DNA of 64,000 nucleotides from Candolleomyces eurysporus (lineage: Eukaryota > Basidiomycota > Agaricomycetes > Agaricales > Psathyrellaceae), in NCBI GenBank assembly GCA_027579435.1, contig JANBPK010000706.1, positions 310,001 to 374,000 on the forward strand. Direction: 5' to 3'. The notes beneath the pieces are model-generated. The model had not been told where the DNA came from, made no database searches, and saw only the letters and a program-made list of their open reading frames with translations. This document shows positions 1 to 13,857 of this stretch, one piece after another (the stretch's first letter is position 1; every line of letters begins with the position of its first letter). The translations under genes and the position numbers were made by a program.

Positions 1-44
1 CGACGACTTCAAACTCTGGATTTGATCCTTGCAGGGCTGGAAGA

Positions 45-1770
45 ATGAACGCTTCTCCGGCAGCCGACTTCGAGGCGATAAAGCAGGGTCTTGTTTCAGT
101 CCGATACGTAAATGTGAGTGAACNTTTTTTGAACTTCATTCACCTGCTAGAGCTGACAATTCGATGTGTTCAATACCAATGCGTAGTACTTTGTGCGTTC
201 GACTGTCATCTCTTGATAAGTATTCGTTACCTATGCATGCCTGAACTAGGTCGTCTGCGGAGTGTCCCTTCTGGTATGCCCTTCTACATCGCATCCAGTG
301 TGCGGTAGGGACTAACTCGACTGTGCTTAGTTTGTGGACTTTTTGTCGACATTCCCCGCGGAGGTGAGATATCCATTACTCCATAATTCCTGTCTCGGGT
401 AGATCATATTTCCAACTAACTAGGTCCGCCTAATGTGGCCAGCACCGCGAAGCATACCAAAAGTGCTATTTCTCGTTGTGCGGTACTTCAGCCTGATGCA
501 GGGGAGCATGGCTCTAGTCTGTACGTAACGATCTCCGAAGGTTTTAAAGCGACTGATTCCGAATTTCCGGATTTGCAGATAGTTTCCCGACAGGGCTCTC
601 ACCACAGGAGTGCCGGGCTAGGTTTCTCTTAGTTGTTTGTGAGTCTTCACTCATGAGATTTGGTGACAGCTGACCGATGAGAACTCGAATTTGACAGTTT
701 CAGCCATGCTTCTCATGCTCGGGTCAGAAGGTGCGGCTCGCTGGATCACCATCGGATGATCTCAACATATTTTCATCTGAGATTGACATTTATACCTTAG
801 TCATCTTACTATTTCGTCTTTATGCGTTCTCTGGTAAGGACAAGAGACTACTGGTGTTTTTATCTATTCAAATTGTGGTGAGTCTCACCATTTTCTTGGT
901 AACAGCGCTTCAATAACTTGCATAGGCAATGGCCGGCGCTGCCATCGGATTATCCACGCAATTCGTCAGCCGGCTTCTGTGTATGTTGATTTCCCAACAT
1001 TTTGCTGATTCGAAGTCTGAATCCTTATTGCAGACGTCGAACTTCCAATACCAGACACCGTCTGCATGCCAGCACGTGCAGATGGATCAATACTTGGCGG
1101 AATATTTGCACTCTTGCTGTGCAACGGAATCCGTGCGTTTATTGTCTAATTTTCTCGTCCGTGCTCACAGCCAGCTCGTTGCCTCTCCCAGTCGCAATGC
1201 TCTACATGATTTATATCACATTTCGTAAATACAGAAGTTTCAACAACTCCTTGATCACCGTGTTCCATCGTGACGGAACATTTTATTTCGTATCCCTGTC
1301 TGGTGAGCTTCTCTAGTTTCGCGTTTGATTCCCAATGTCTGAGTTGTTCGCCTCTAGCCTTGGCATTGGCAAACCTAGTTGTAAGCTTCAGGTCCAAGGT
1401 AAGCATTTGAGCTCTTCTTCGATTGACGATTTTATGAATCATTTGAATTACAGGATGGAATGAAATTTCTCTTTGCACAGTGAGTCACCATGCTTCATTC
1501 TGAAAGCGACGACTGTCAATGATGCGTCCAATGTTTCTCTCCAGACCAGAGTCTTCTCTTCACGCCATCCTTTCAACACGCATGATTCTACACCTTCGAA
1601 CCTGGTCGGAGCGCGAACATGCTCAAGGACACGTTGCCAATTCACGGGGCAATGCACTGAGAATGACCAACATTGACTCCTCGGCGGATAAGCATGATCG
1701 CCCATCCAGCAATTGGACGCCTATGCAGTTTGCGAAGGCTACAAAGACGATGATAGTAGATACCCCTTGA
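45..1770 (+). CDS. DUF6533-type multi-pass membrane protein, copy a
   Basis: This is a multi-exon gene of a basidiomycete integral membrane family of unknown function. It starts with a short exon (ADFEAIKQGLVSVRYVN) that ends at a GTGAGT donor. The family signature follows in pieces: VDFLSTFPAE just before a GTGAGA donor near 362, then VRLMWPAPRSIPKVLFLVV (from about 423), which aligns with the WSxKWNxGKVLFLLSRY motif of the other copies. A transmembrane exon with FRLYAFSGKDKRLLVFL lies near 800-880. ELPIPDTVCMPARADGSILG lies near 1040, FNNSLITVFHRDGTFYFVSL near 1240-1310, and the terminal exon with LHAILSTRMILHLR ends at 1770. Introns were placed by alignment to the five other copies in the window. 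An N at 124 is in an intron. The gene may start left of the window. Family assignment is fairly sure; exact splice sites are not. Confidence 0.65.
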
Positions 1771-1841
1771 GTGTTTAGATGCGATGATACCATAGATTCC
1801 TGAATTATCTATGATGCGACCGCCGTAAAGCTTCGGGTATA

Positions 1842-2484
1842 CTAAACATCCGACCTCAGTTGGACGGGAGCAGATAAGAAAAACCCACTGCTAATTGTCG
1901 CGAATTTAAACCTTCCCGTCCATGAGTCTTCGACGAGCGATGTTGCCTGTAATTTTACTCCAGTGCGAGAGGGAATTAGCGGCCTGATTCCACAGCGACA
2001 CATTATGGATACATTACTCATGAACACGGCCGACCTCCGTGCCAGTTCCATATAGATCGCTATACCAACATCCTTCTCCCGCTCATTGCTGTATACAACG
2101 ACATCGCAAGTGACTATCTTCAAAAAATGCTCCTTCTCCAGACGTGCAATGAATTCATTCAGCAATCGAGATCTAGCATTCGTCAGCTTACACAGTGTGT
2201 CTAGGAAGTGGCTTTCCATTCGGTTCCCTAATTGCAAGGTGTGATGAAACAACCAGTCTCGAAAAGAGGCTATCAGTGCGTACCGAGCAGCTCCCACTTG
2301 TTCTGATCCCTAGCTTTCGAAATCCCGTTAATGAGCTGGTCCATGGCAAACAACGCTTTAGATACGTCTTGTGTGGTGGCGCTAGAACTTCGATGCAGCT
2401 GGCTAATTTGTCGAGGAGAATTTTATTCCAGATCCATAGGATCGGCTTGCTGCCACTTTCAGAATGAATACTTCCTGACCTCAT
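1842..2484 (-). pseudogene. degraded coding relic, unknown family
   Basis: On the minus strand two frames together read like one helical protein. KALFAMDQLINGISKARDQN runs into DQNKWELLGTH and two stops near 2285, and the other frame continues with LIASFRDWLFHHTLQLGNRM and on to a stop at 1842. The switch point has no plausible intron (only about 14 nt), so this looks like a frameshifted relic. No domain is recognised. The rest of the gap between copy a and the PFK-2 gene (1771-1841 and 2485-2771) shows nothing I can support. Confidence 0.3.
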
Positions 2485-2771
2485 GAGTTCCCACCACCGT
2501 GACGTTCTCGGTCGGGCAGATGACGTCCCAACACAACTTGTACACAGATTTGGCGCTTTTCAGCCTTTACCAAGTGGACGGCAATAGCTTCAGACTATAG
2601 CAGGCCCAAACAAAGCGTTGTGGACAAACTCTGACTCAGAGAGGGAGTTTACTTACATCCAGTAAAAAAAAGAGATATATCGCAGAATCTCCAATCAAAT
2701 CTATATACACAAATCTAGAACAGCTCTTCTTGATTCACCGCTATATACCTAGCACCTTGGCTGACCAAAAC

Positions 2772-5312
<2,541 letters not shown>

Positions 5313-7422
5313 TTAATATGGAGGATAGTAGTACCCGAGTTTGTTTTTCCAAAAAGGGTCGTTTTCATGAACAGTCCATGTTGTCTTGCCCCTTTCTATC
5401 GCTCCAATTCTCTGGCAACGATAGCCAGAAAGGCCAATGAGCGTGACTGAGTCGAGGCTTGGATAAAGCTCGCCGAGGGCCGTCAAAATTGCCATCCACG
5501 TCTCCCGTTCCACAGCCGCAGCGCGGCAGCGAGATCCATAGTTATTGCTACCCGGGAACGAGGAGAATACCCCTGGGCTAAGTGAAAGGGTTTGAGTGGC
5601 TGGTGGAAGTGGATACCATCCCTGAGAAAAGTAGAACAGCGCTTCCTGGAAGAGCGGTTCAAGGTCATCCGTGATGGAAGATGACGAAAGAAAAACGCAC
5701 TTGGTAGTCTTTGGGGTGCCGGGAGGGCTGACCTGTATCGTCCAGTTCTATGCCAGCAGCAAGCTCAATGAAGGTCGCTGCGGCGTTGGTCTTCAACGAC
5801 GCGGACATTGCATTGGCAGCAGCATGGTGGTACCGACCTCCCTTCTTTCGATCGTTATCTGGCGGCTCCATTGATTGACGACATGGATCTTCAAACCTCC
5901 CAACAAGTTCATAGTCCACACCGTTCCTGATTTCTGTTACCATTCCCTCGATCACCCCATCTTCAAAGGGACTTTCGACTTCCAGGAGCCTCGGCGGTGT
6001 CAGGCTAGACAACGAGCAAATATCCTCCCTAGGTGGCCACCTCAACTCCCGCTCCTTAAGCTCGGGACATTTGATCATCCCAACTGGGAGTCGCAAGTCG
6101 ACCAATCGAGGGAATGTCTCCGCGATGAACTGACTCAGAAGCCAGATCGGCGCAACATTGTAATTTGGCAAGTGAAGAGTCGTAATACCCTCTGCGGTTG
6201 CCGAGGAGAGACATAATGGATGCAAAACCGTTAGGAGTCCTGGCCACGTCGACACAAAAATTTGAATGCCACGGTTCGGGTCCCCGCTATGGTTCATTTG
6301 GATGTGGCTAACGGGTCTTCCGGGTGCGATATATTGAGCAACGGATAGAGGACTCGACAGCCGTCGCAGATGCGGTATTGTAGATGGTCTGATGGCCTGG
6401 GCTTCGTCCGCAACATCTTCCTCCTCCCGGTCCAGCCAACCCAGGCTATTATCACTGCACACAATTTCCAGTTGCTCCAAGCCTGGTACGTAGCACAGCA
6501 GAACCTCCATGTGGCGGAGGTTGAGTCCTTCGAATTGTCTCAGCACGATCGTGAGACGCTGCAGCTTCGTACATGCTGATCTTGCACGGAGTGTATTTAC
6601 GAGAGCCGCAGTATTCATGTCTTTGAGGCGCAGCTCTTGAAGGTGTTGAGGGGGGACGAGGAAAAGGGCGGCGGGTATATCTTCCTGTGATATTTCATCA
6701 TACTCCAACAAGCGAATTGAAGGGATAGGGAAAGTGGGAGAGGGAAATGAGCAGGCAACGAATCTCAACTCCTGGACGACGGGGTGTGAGGCTATTGCTT
6801 TCAACAGCTCGTCGTCAATGGGAAGGGAGGAGAGTTCAAGTCGGCGCAGATGAGTGAAAGATGGAAGTGCTTGCACAAGAGTTCGCTTGAACTGGAGGTA
6901 GGCATCATAAACGGCTTGAGAAAGCGGCATCCTTTCGGCTGGAGGCTGGGCGCGCCGGGCTCGATCGCTGGCCGTGGTACCCGTGAGGTCTGGTGCTGAG
7001 GCCTTGCCTCCGATGCACATGGTCTGTGGAAAGGTCGACAGAGAAGCGTCGCCCGCAACAAAATACAGGCGTCGCTCAGCACGGATAAGGCCCATCATAT
7101 TCCGCTTCCACCGGCCAACTTGAGTGAATGTTCTCCTGGAGTCTTCCAATTCGAAGATGTCTCCGGATTCGAAGGAGTATCCATAGGATACGTTGACGCC
7201 TCTAGTGTGTAAGCTTTTATGAACGATGGGCTGGCAGATGGTCCTGAAGAAGGGAGCCACCAGGCAAAGGCATTTGAAGTCCTCTACCGTGAAGCCTTGA
7301 TCCTCGCTCAGAATCCTATTCCATAATTCAACGGGGATTTGCTGAAGAAGAATCGAAGAGTCCCTTGGCTCGTCACAGAGCTCGCCATCGATATTGTTGT
7401 CCACTGCAACGCAGTCTAACAT
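5313..7422 (-). CDS. F-box/LRR-like protein, paralogue A
   Basis: F-box proteins usually link targets to an SCF ubiquitin ligase through Skp1. The N-terminal F-box-like segment reads LLQQIPVELWNRILSEDQGF. Leucine-rich repeat-like strands follow (LRRLELSSLPIDDELLKAIA), then the family block ITTLHLPNYNVAPIWLLSQF and LVDLRLPVGMI, a variable insert, and a C-terminal exon beginning EALFYFSQGWYPLPP. One 55-nt intron (5646-5700, GTGCGT donor) separates exons of 1722 and 333 nt, giving 684 residues, and all phases agree. An upstream exon (7534-7489, MGNNASKHPMKEYEN) ending at a GTGAGT donor can be spliced in frame to this ORF, so translation may start there. The copy is intact and the most diverged in the array, with an extended C-terminus ending LGYYYPPY. 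The target is unknown. Confidence 0.85.
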
Positions 7423-7534
7423 TGCAAGAAAAATGAATATTCAATGTCGTATCATAAAGTGTGAAAATCAAGAGAACGCCAAACTCACCGTTTTCGTATT
7501 CTTTCATTGGATGTTTGGACGCATTGTTTCCCAT

Positions 7535-8044
7535 GGCTACGATACAACCTTCGGATTCGAGTGGCGCAGGTGAAGAGGAAGAGATTCAAGCGAATTCGAC
7601 GCCCCGAGCCTTGGGCTAAGCCGCGATGATGGAGAATCACGAAAGAGACTGCTCGAACCTGGTAGGGAGATTAGTGCAGTTTCTTGAGACAGCGATGCGC
7701 TTCGGGGTACGGGGGTGCAGAATGCGTAATAGACGCAGCACGATATCACTTGACTAAATAGAAATTCAATGACTTCGATACCAAGCTGCACTGCCTGGGC
7801 CATTGACAGAAGCTCGACTACGGATCGGTTTGACATATCAGATCGGAATCAAAACGTAGTCAATACGGGACCGCGCACCCACTGAATGTGAATCATGGGG
7901 CGCAGTACTTGACGGCTATGAAAGCACATTACTACGCGGAAGGGAAAATCTCAGGCGTTTGATAGATAGACGTTTTGATAAGGACTACACGGGTCGCAGT
8001 CATTGCTATTAGAAACTCTGGAATTTCCCTATTTCATACAATCA
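7535..8044. other. upstream region of F-box A, no supported gene
   Basis: A 99-codon open frame on the minus strand (7537-7836) has no recognisable domain, and I do not accept it as a gene. The stretch probably holds the promoter and 5' leader of F-box gene A. Confidence 0.4.
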
Positions 8045-8400
8045 CTAACTTGAAAATACTAGCGAGGACTCCGAAAAGGGCTCGCTTTCATTACAAACTT
8101 GTCCACCTTTTCTTATCCCCTTCCAACATTTCACAGTGATGGCGAGCAAGTAGAAGCCAACGGAGCTGAGGCTTAGATACTGCCGGTTGTTACACAGGTT
8201 ACGTTTCCCCCTCACTCTTACCAATGCTCGCCCGAGGCCGTTGCAACTGCGATACACATTCTCTTTTCTACATCGCATCACACATACCCTTGGTCGGCGG
8301 GGAATAATGCAGCTCCGAATGAAATCTTGTGAACGGTTGACGGTAGCGAATGCCAGCCTTCAGCAAAATATACAAGCCCCCTTGTAGTAGTGAGGTTAAA
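8045..8400 (-). pseudogene. extra copy of the F-box terminal exon (B-like), degraded
   Basis: This stretch is colinear with the terminal exon of paralogue B at 8522-8773 and its flanks. Both have the acceptor-side sequence around gaggttaaa, a frame reading YFAEGWHSLPSTVHKISFGA against B's YFAQGWYPLPTTIQKVSL, and the later QLQRPRASIGK-type segment. An in-frame stop and a frameshift break it, so it cannot encode the full C-terminus. It lies directly downstream of B, as a partial tandem duplication of its last exon. Confidence 0.7.
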
Positions 8401-8521
8401 GAGAAATAAGACAGCTGCCTATATAAATGGCCCGAGATGTATGATTACTCTAAAATTTTCCTATATACTTGTTTCTAGCATGCAATCTGGAAATTACTGA
8501 GCACTCCTGCCAAAATTGACT

Positions 8522-10473
8522 TTACACAAAACCTCTCCATCTTTTCTTGTCGCTTTCCATCCTTTCACAGCGGTATACGTCAAGACAGAACGCTACGGAA
8601 AGGAGGCTGGGATACAGCTCGCCCAGGGCCGTTGCAACTGCGAGACATGTTCTTTTTTTCATGACGCGACACGGATGGCCATCATCGGCAGGAAATAATC
8701 CAGCTCTTAACGAGACCTTTTGAATGGTTGTCGGGAGTGGGTACCAGCCCTGAGCAAAATAGAAAAGTGCTTCCTGGAAGAGTGAGGTTAAACAGATAAT
8801 CAAACAACTCTTGATGCATAAAAAAAACGCACTTCATAACACTTGGGGTACCCAGATGGATCACCCGCGATGTTCAATTCGACGTTAGCACCTAACTCGA
8901 CAAGGGTCGATGCCACATCGACTTCTGGGGAAGAAATTGCAGGGGAGCGGATGGGCTGGGACCCGACAAGTCTCCTAGTCTGATAATCATAATTGTTTAA
9001 ACCTCCCACTCCGTCGTGCTCGGCCTGCCGGTTCTCCGCCGCGTTTTTATCAGACTTGCCTACAAGTTCATAATACACGCTCTCCTTGATGTTTTGTGCC
9101 ATGCCTTGCACAAACCCATCTTCAAAAGGGCCTTCAACATTTACACGCACAAATCTGTCGGCATCCAGGCTCCGGCACACTTTGAAAAGCTCTGGACACA
9201 ACTCCCGTTTAGCCATCCCGACCGGAAGCTTCAAGTCGACCAACTGGGGGAACGTCTCCGCCACAAATCGACTTAAGAGCCAAATCGGGGCAACGTTCCA
9301 GCGGGGTAAATGTAGAGTCGTGATTCTATCCGCCGAAGATAAACACAAGGGGCCCAAAACGATTTGGAGTTCTGGCCAAGTCAAGGCAAAGTAGCCATCT
9401 TTCTGACGTTCGGCGTTCCCATTGTGGTCCATCTGTATATGGGTGACGGGTCTCTTGGGGACAACGTGTCGAGCGAATGACAGAGAACCCGAAAATTGCT
9501 GCAGGTTCGGTACTGTAGATGGTGATAAAGCTTTGGTGCCGGCCGGAACCTTGATAACATTTTGATTTTCCCCGAAATCGCTATAGACGATATCCAGTTG
9601 GCGTAAAGCTGGCACGTAGCTAAGCAGGCTTGATACGTCGAGGTAATCGAGTGGATCGTCCAAGGGTGCGATTGTGAGACGATGTAGCTTCGTCAATGTT
9701 GATTCAGATTTGGGTCTTGCGCAGAGGTCTTCTACAAGGAATGAAGTCTTCATGTTCTCGATCCGCAACTCTTCAAGATGCTGAGGGGAGAGGAGGCGAA
9801 AGGCAGCCGGTGCTTCTTTTTGCGATATCTTGCTATATCCAAGCACGCGGATGGAGGGGATAGGGAAGGTTTGGGAGGGAAACGAGCAGCATCCAAGCTT
9901 GAGCTCGTCAAGGACAGGGTGGGAGGCTATCGCCTTCAGCAGCCCGTCGTCAATGGCAAAGAAAGATATCTCGAGTCGGCGAAGTCGAGTGAACAATGGG
10001 AGTGTCTGCGTGAGAGTAGCCCTGAAGTGCAGCATGACATAACACACAAACTTTGAAAGCACCATCTTGTCCGCTGGAGGTCCCTGGGCTATGTCGCGAG
10101 CACCCCGGCATGGCCAGTTTCCAATGCACAGCGTATGAGGATAGGTCGAGAGGGAAGGATCGCTTGCAACAAAATGCAGACGCATCCCGGCTCGCAGAAG
10201 TCGCATCATATCTACCTTCCACTTGTCCAATTCTAGCGTCAAACATCGATCGCCCCAACGCTCTTGGAGGTGGTATCCATAGACAATGTTGACATGTCTT
10301 GTAGTCAGGGTCCTGTGAATCATGGGCTGGCAGATGTCCACGAAAAACGGTGCTACGAAGCAAAGCGTCTTAAAGTCTTCGAGCGTGAAGCCGCATCCTT
10401 CATGGAAAATCTTGTTCCAAATTTCAACAGGGATCCGCTCAAGAACATTCGCAGAATCACGAGGGGCGTCCAT
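8522..10473 (-). CDS. F-box/LRR-like protein, paralogue B
   Basis: This intact family member has 630 residues. The N-terminus reads NVLERIPVEIWNKIFHEGCGF and contains the F-box-like helix region. LRR-like strands include LRRLEISFFAIDDGLLKAIA. The conserved block reads FARHVVPKRPVTHIQMDHNG, then ITTLHLPRWNVAPIWLLSRF and LVDLKLPVGMA. One 59-nt intron (8774-8832, GTGCGT donor) separates exons of 1641 and 252 nt with matching phases. The ATG at 10473 (MDAPRDSANVLERIP) is preferred to an upstream in-frame TTG. A likely 5'-UTR intron (GTAAGC donor) lies just upstream. Two cysteine-rich segments (CSFPSQTF, GYPKCYE) are ordinary for the family. The C-terminus is shorter than in the other copies and ends KKRWRGFV. 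Confidence 0.85.
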
Positions 10474-10871
10474 CGCGCAAGGCGCCAACTGGATACTGTC
10501 TGAGTAAACGATGTGAACACAAAGAGAGTGCTAAGCTTACCTTTATCGGATCGTCACTGGAGTTGTATCAGCCCTCAGCGAATGTGAAACTGCAGGAAAG
10601 GGAGGGGGGCTGGGGTTTTAATTGAGAAGGGCTGGATGCAGACAGAGCGAAGAAGGGAACGTGGGGTTGAAACCTTCAACATCAGACCTCAGACTTTTGA
10701 CATGAACTATGTACTTACGTGACCATATAGTCGGATGAATTGATGTCCTATGATTAGTCCCCCATTCACCACCGCTGACATCCCAGACTCGCACGGTAGA
10801 CTCGACGTTTGAGAGGCTGACACTCCTGAATGACGGTGCTCAAATTCAGTTGACGAAATTGAGCCAGAGTT
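10474..10871. other. upstream region of F-box B, possible WD40-like scrap
   Basis: The first part is the leader and promoter of B. On the minus strand at about 10760-10830 one frame reads SNVESTVRVWDVSGGEWG, which resembles a single WD40 blade end. It is short and has stops on both sides, so it is at best a fragment. Confidence 0.25.
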
Positions 10872-10880
10872 CATTAAGAC

Positions 10881-10931
10881 GGATAATTCTATTTGGAAAC
10901 CCGGTCTGCGTGTACAAACCCCGGGTTTGTA
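10881..10931 (+). repeat. left terminal inverted repeat
   Basis: All 51 bases are the reverse complement of 11539-11589. The outer end is directly next to the target duplication CATTAAGAC at 10872-10880. Confidence 0.95.
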
Positions 10932-11538
10932 CGCATACCCCCAATATAGGTCCAATTGTTCCATTTTTGTGTGTGACGCGAGCGCTGTCACGCTCCGAGC
11001 GTCCATTATGCACGCCAGTCGGGGAGCCTCGGTCTAATTGTCCGAAGTCAGGCTGGAAAGTACACCTGCGTGAGTTCGCCAGGTACATCCTCATTGCGAG
11101 AAGTAAGAAATAAATCAAATGAGACTCTGCCAATACCTGGAAAACGGTTAAATAACGTCACAAATACCAGGTCACTGCGCAGGCTTTCACGGTTAGGCCA
11201 CTTTTGCTGCCGCCACTCATCTGTATCTACGCTAGCTGCCGTTCAATAGCCTGGAATTCTTCACGCTGAGAGCGTGTTTTTGTGATATTCTATCCTTCTA
11301 GAATTCAAAGGCGTCGCCCTCTGGGTTAAATTGCTTGTTCCGACTCTTTACTGCACACTTTCGTGTATCTTCCGTCGCGAAACTCGAGGAAAACACAGAC
11401 CACCCAATATTTTGTACTGCAGCGACTCGGATCCAAAATGGAAGTCCGAGCATAGGGCGCCTCCCGCCTGGCGCACATGTCACATCTGTCACACTTTGTA
11501 ATGCACCCCCTTGAACCGGGTTTCCAAATAGCGACATT

Positions 11539-11589
11539 TACAAACCCGGGGTTTGTACACGCAGACCGGGTTTCCAAATAGAATTATCC
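11539..11589 (-). repeat. right terminal inverted repeat
   Basis: This is the perfect 51-bp partner of 10881-10931. It is followed at once by the second CATTAAGAC copy (11590-11598). Confidence 0.95.
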
Positions 11590-11895
11590 CATTAAGACAG
11601 CGGTGCAATAGGCGGCTGCAAGCTGTTTGCAAAACAACAACACCAAACTTGGTGGATTGCGGAAACCGGAGCTTGATCGAGGCGCTCGAGATATTTTTGG
11701 GCTTAGTGAATCATTGATCATGAGTTCACTGTTGGCATGGGGAACTGTGACACCAGGTCATCGAGCAGTCGACCAGTACGTTTTATCGTTTGAAAGTGGA
11801 TTGATACTCGGTACGCATTATAGTAGAACGGTTGCCGATTTGTAATTGGTAACCAAGACATGGTGCATTTGCTGACCACCCGAAAAGAAAAAGAA

Positions 11896-13857
11896 TCACC
11901 GTATTTGAGTAACATCCCACCTTGTCTTACCGCTTCCTACCCCTCGAATCTTCTCGCAGCGACATTTATTGGCGCCAATGAAGGTGGCGGCGCCGAGGTT
12001 TGGATAGCGTTCACCAAGAGCGGCAACAACTGTGATGTACAGCTTCTGTTCCATTGACACGGTGAGCGCTGCGGCGCTTCAAATGGATTTTGAAAGTCAT
12101 TTGAGAATGACCCATGACAGAGCGAAAGGGTCTGAATATCTGTTGGAAGTGGGTACCAGCCTTGGGCGAAGTAAATGAGTGCTCCCTGAAGGCAAGTAGA
12201 TAGAAAGGTCAGAATCTTAAAGATAGACGACTTGGCATAAAGCGGCGCACTTCATAGTCATAAGGGTGGCGAGATGGCCTACTCATGCTGTCCAGCTCGA
12301 CGCCGAACATTCGGCTGGCAAGAATCGCTGTGACCTTGACCTTGGGCGAGGAGACTGAAGTTGAGATGGTAAGAGGATGAGAGCTGATTTTCTCATTTCA
12401 TGGTCTAGATCCACGGTCTGATGACCTGGATCATTGAACCTCGTAACTAGCTCATACTCCATCCTGTCCCTGATATTTTTCACCATGCCCTCGACTACCC
12501 CGTCCTCAAATGGTCCTTCAGCATCCAGAAGCTTCCGTGGTCTGCTGAAGTCGCCGTAGCACCAGGTGACGTGCTTATCTTTAAAGTTGGAACCCTGTGC
12601 CATCCCAACTGGAAGTCTCAAGTCAACCAATTGAGGGAACGTCTCCGCCAAAAATCGACTCAGAAGCCAAATTGGCGCAACGTTATTTGGCAGGTGAAGA
12701 GTGGTAATGCCTTCCGTCGTTACTGCCGATAAGGATAGCGGGTATAGATTTGCTTGAAGCTCTGGCCACGTCTCCACAAAAAAGCTGTATTCGCCATCCC
12801 CGCTTCGAATGTCGCTGACAGGTCTTCCAGGCACGACGTATCGAGCGAAGGACAAAGGACCCAACAACCGCCGCAGGTACGGTACCGTAGAGGATTTCAT
12901 GGCCCGGCTTCCTTCCGGAACGGTGATAAGAAAACTATCTTCCTCGAGCTGATCATAAAAAATATCCAGCTGGCACATAGTGCAGCAGGCTTTCCATTTC
13001 GAGGAGATCGAGTCTGGCGCTTGTCGGTATTGTGAGACGTCGGAGCTTCGTCAACATTGATTCGCTTTCAAATTTCAGGTCTTGCACAGAGGCCTTCCGT
13101 TGCGACCAAAACGTCCATGTTTTCGATTCTCAACTCTTCGAGATGCTGACAGGAGGCGAGACGAAAGGCGGCCGGCGCATGTTCATATGATACTCTGTTG
13201 CATTCGAGCAAGCGGATGGATGGGATAGGAAAGGTTGGCGAGGAAAATGAGCAGGTCCCAAGGTGAAGCTCGTGATGGACAGAGTGAGAGGCTATCGCCC
13301 TCAACAGCCCGTCATCGATGGGAAGTAAGCAGAGTTCAAGTCCGCGGAGATGAGTGAATGATGGGAGCGTCCGTACAAGGGTGCGCCTGGACTGCAAAAA
13401 GACATCATAGGTAGCTTTTGAGAGGACCATATTTTCTGTTGGAGGTTGCTGCATGTTTAGACGGTGAATGGTACCGCCTGGCATGTCACAAATTGACATG
13501 GTCTTGGGGAAAGTCGATAAAGAGGGATCACCTGCGACAAGACACAGACGTCGCTCCGCGTGAACAAGGCGCATTACATCCCGCTTCCACTGATCTAGAT
13601 TAGTGATCGCTTCCTGCTTCCTCGACCCTGTTTTAGAAGAGTATCTCTAGAAATCTTTTCACGCCTCTGACATCTAGGCTTTTGTAAGTCAAGGGCTGGC
13701 AGATGATCTTGAAGAGGGGAGCCACGAAGCAAAGTTTCTTGAAGTCTTCCACTGTGAAGCCTTGTTCTTCGTGAAGAATCTTGTTCCATAATTCAGCAGG
13801 GATCCGCTGAAGAATGCTTGAAGCTGTTGCCTCCTGTTCAGGAACAAGACTCATCAT
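11896..13857 (-). pseudogene. F-box/LRR-like paralogue C, frameshifted
   Basis: The full family layout can be followed, but not in one frame. The F-box-like start is present (LQRIPAELWNKILHEEQGF, ATG at 13857). The frame is lost near 13640 after RGVKRFLEILF and resumes at MRLVHAERRLCLVAGDPSL (13574). It is lost again near 13070 after LCARPEI and resumes at QLDIFYDQLEEDSF. It shifts once more near 12370 after the EYELVTRFNDPGHQ block, and again inside the terminal exon (YFAQGWYPLPTDIQTLSLCH, then ALGERYPNLGAATFIGAN in another frame). At least four shifts make this a pseudogene. None of the breaks is next to an N, so base-calling does not explain them. It was probably intact recently, since conserved blocks are still 70-80% like the neighbours by eye. 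Confidence 0.8.

Larger units (their letters stand above)
10881..11589. mobile_element. 709-bp non-autonomous DNA transposon (MITE-like)
   Basis: The element is bounded by 51-bp perfect terminal inverted repeats (10881-10931 and 11539-11589) that begin GGATAATTCTATTTGGAAAC. It is flanked by perfect 9-bp direct repeats CATTAAGAC (10872-10880 and 11590-11598), which are the expected target-site duplication. Each inverted repeat contains the self-complementary core ACAAACCCCGGGTTTGT. A 17-bp piece of the repeat (11515-11531) is present again just inside the right end. No transposase frame is visible inside, so the element needs a helper in trans. A 9-bp duplication is typical of Mutator-like elements, but the superfamily is inferred from that length alone. 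The perfect ends suggest a recent insertion. Confidence 0.9.

Noticed and set aside
10760..10850. WD40-like fragment (STVRVWDVSGGE)
   Set aside because: It is a single blade end without neighbours, and stops lie close by. Chance cannot be excluded.
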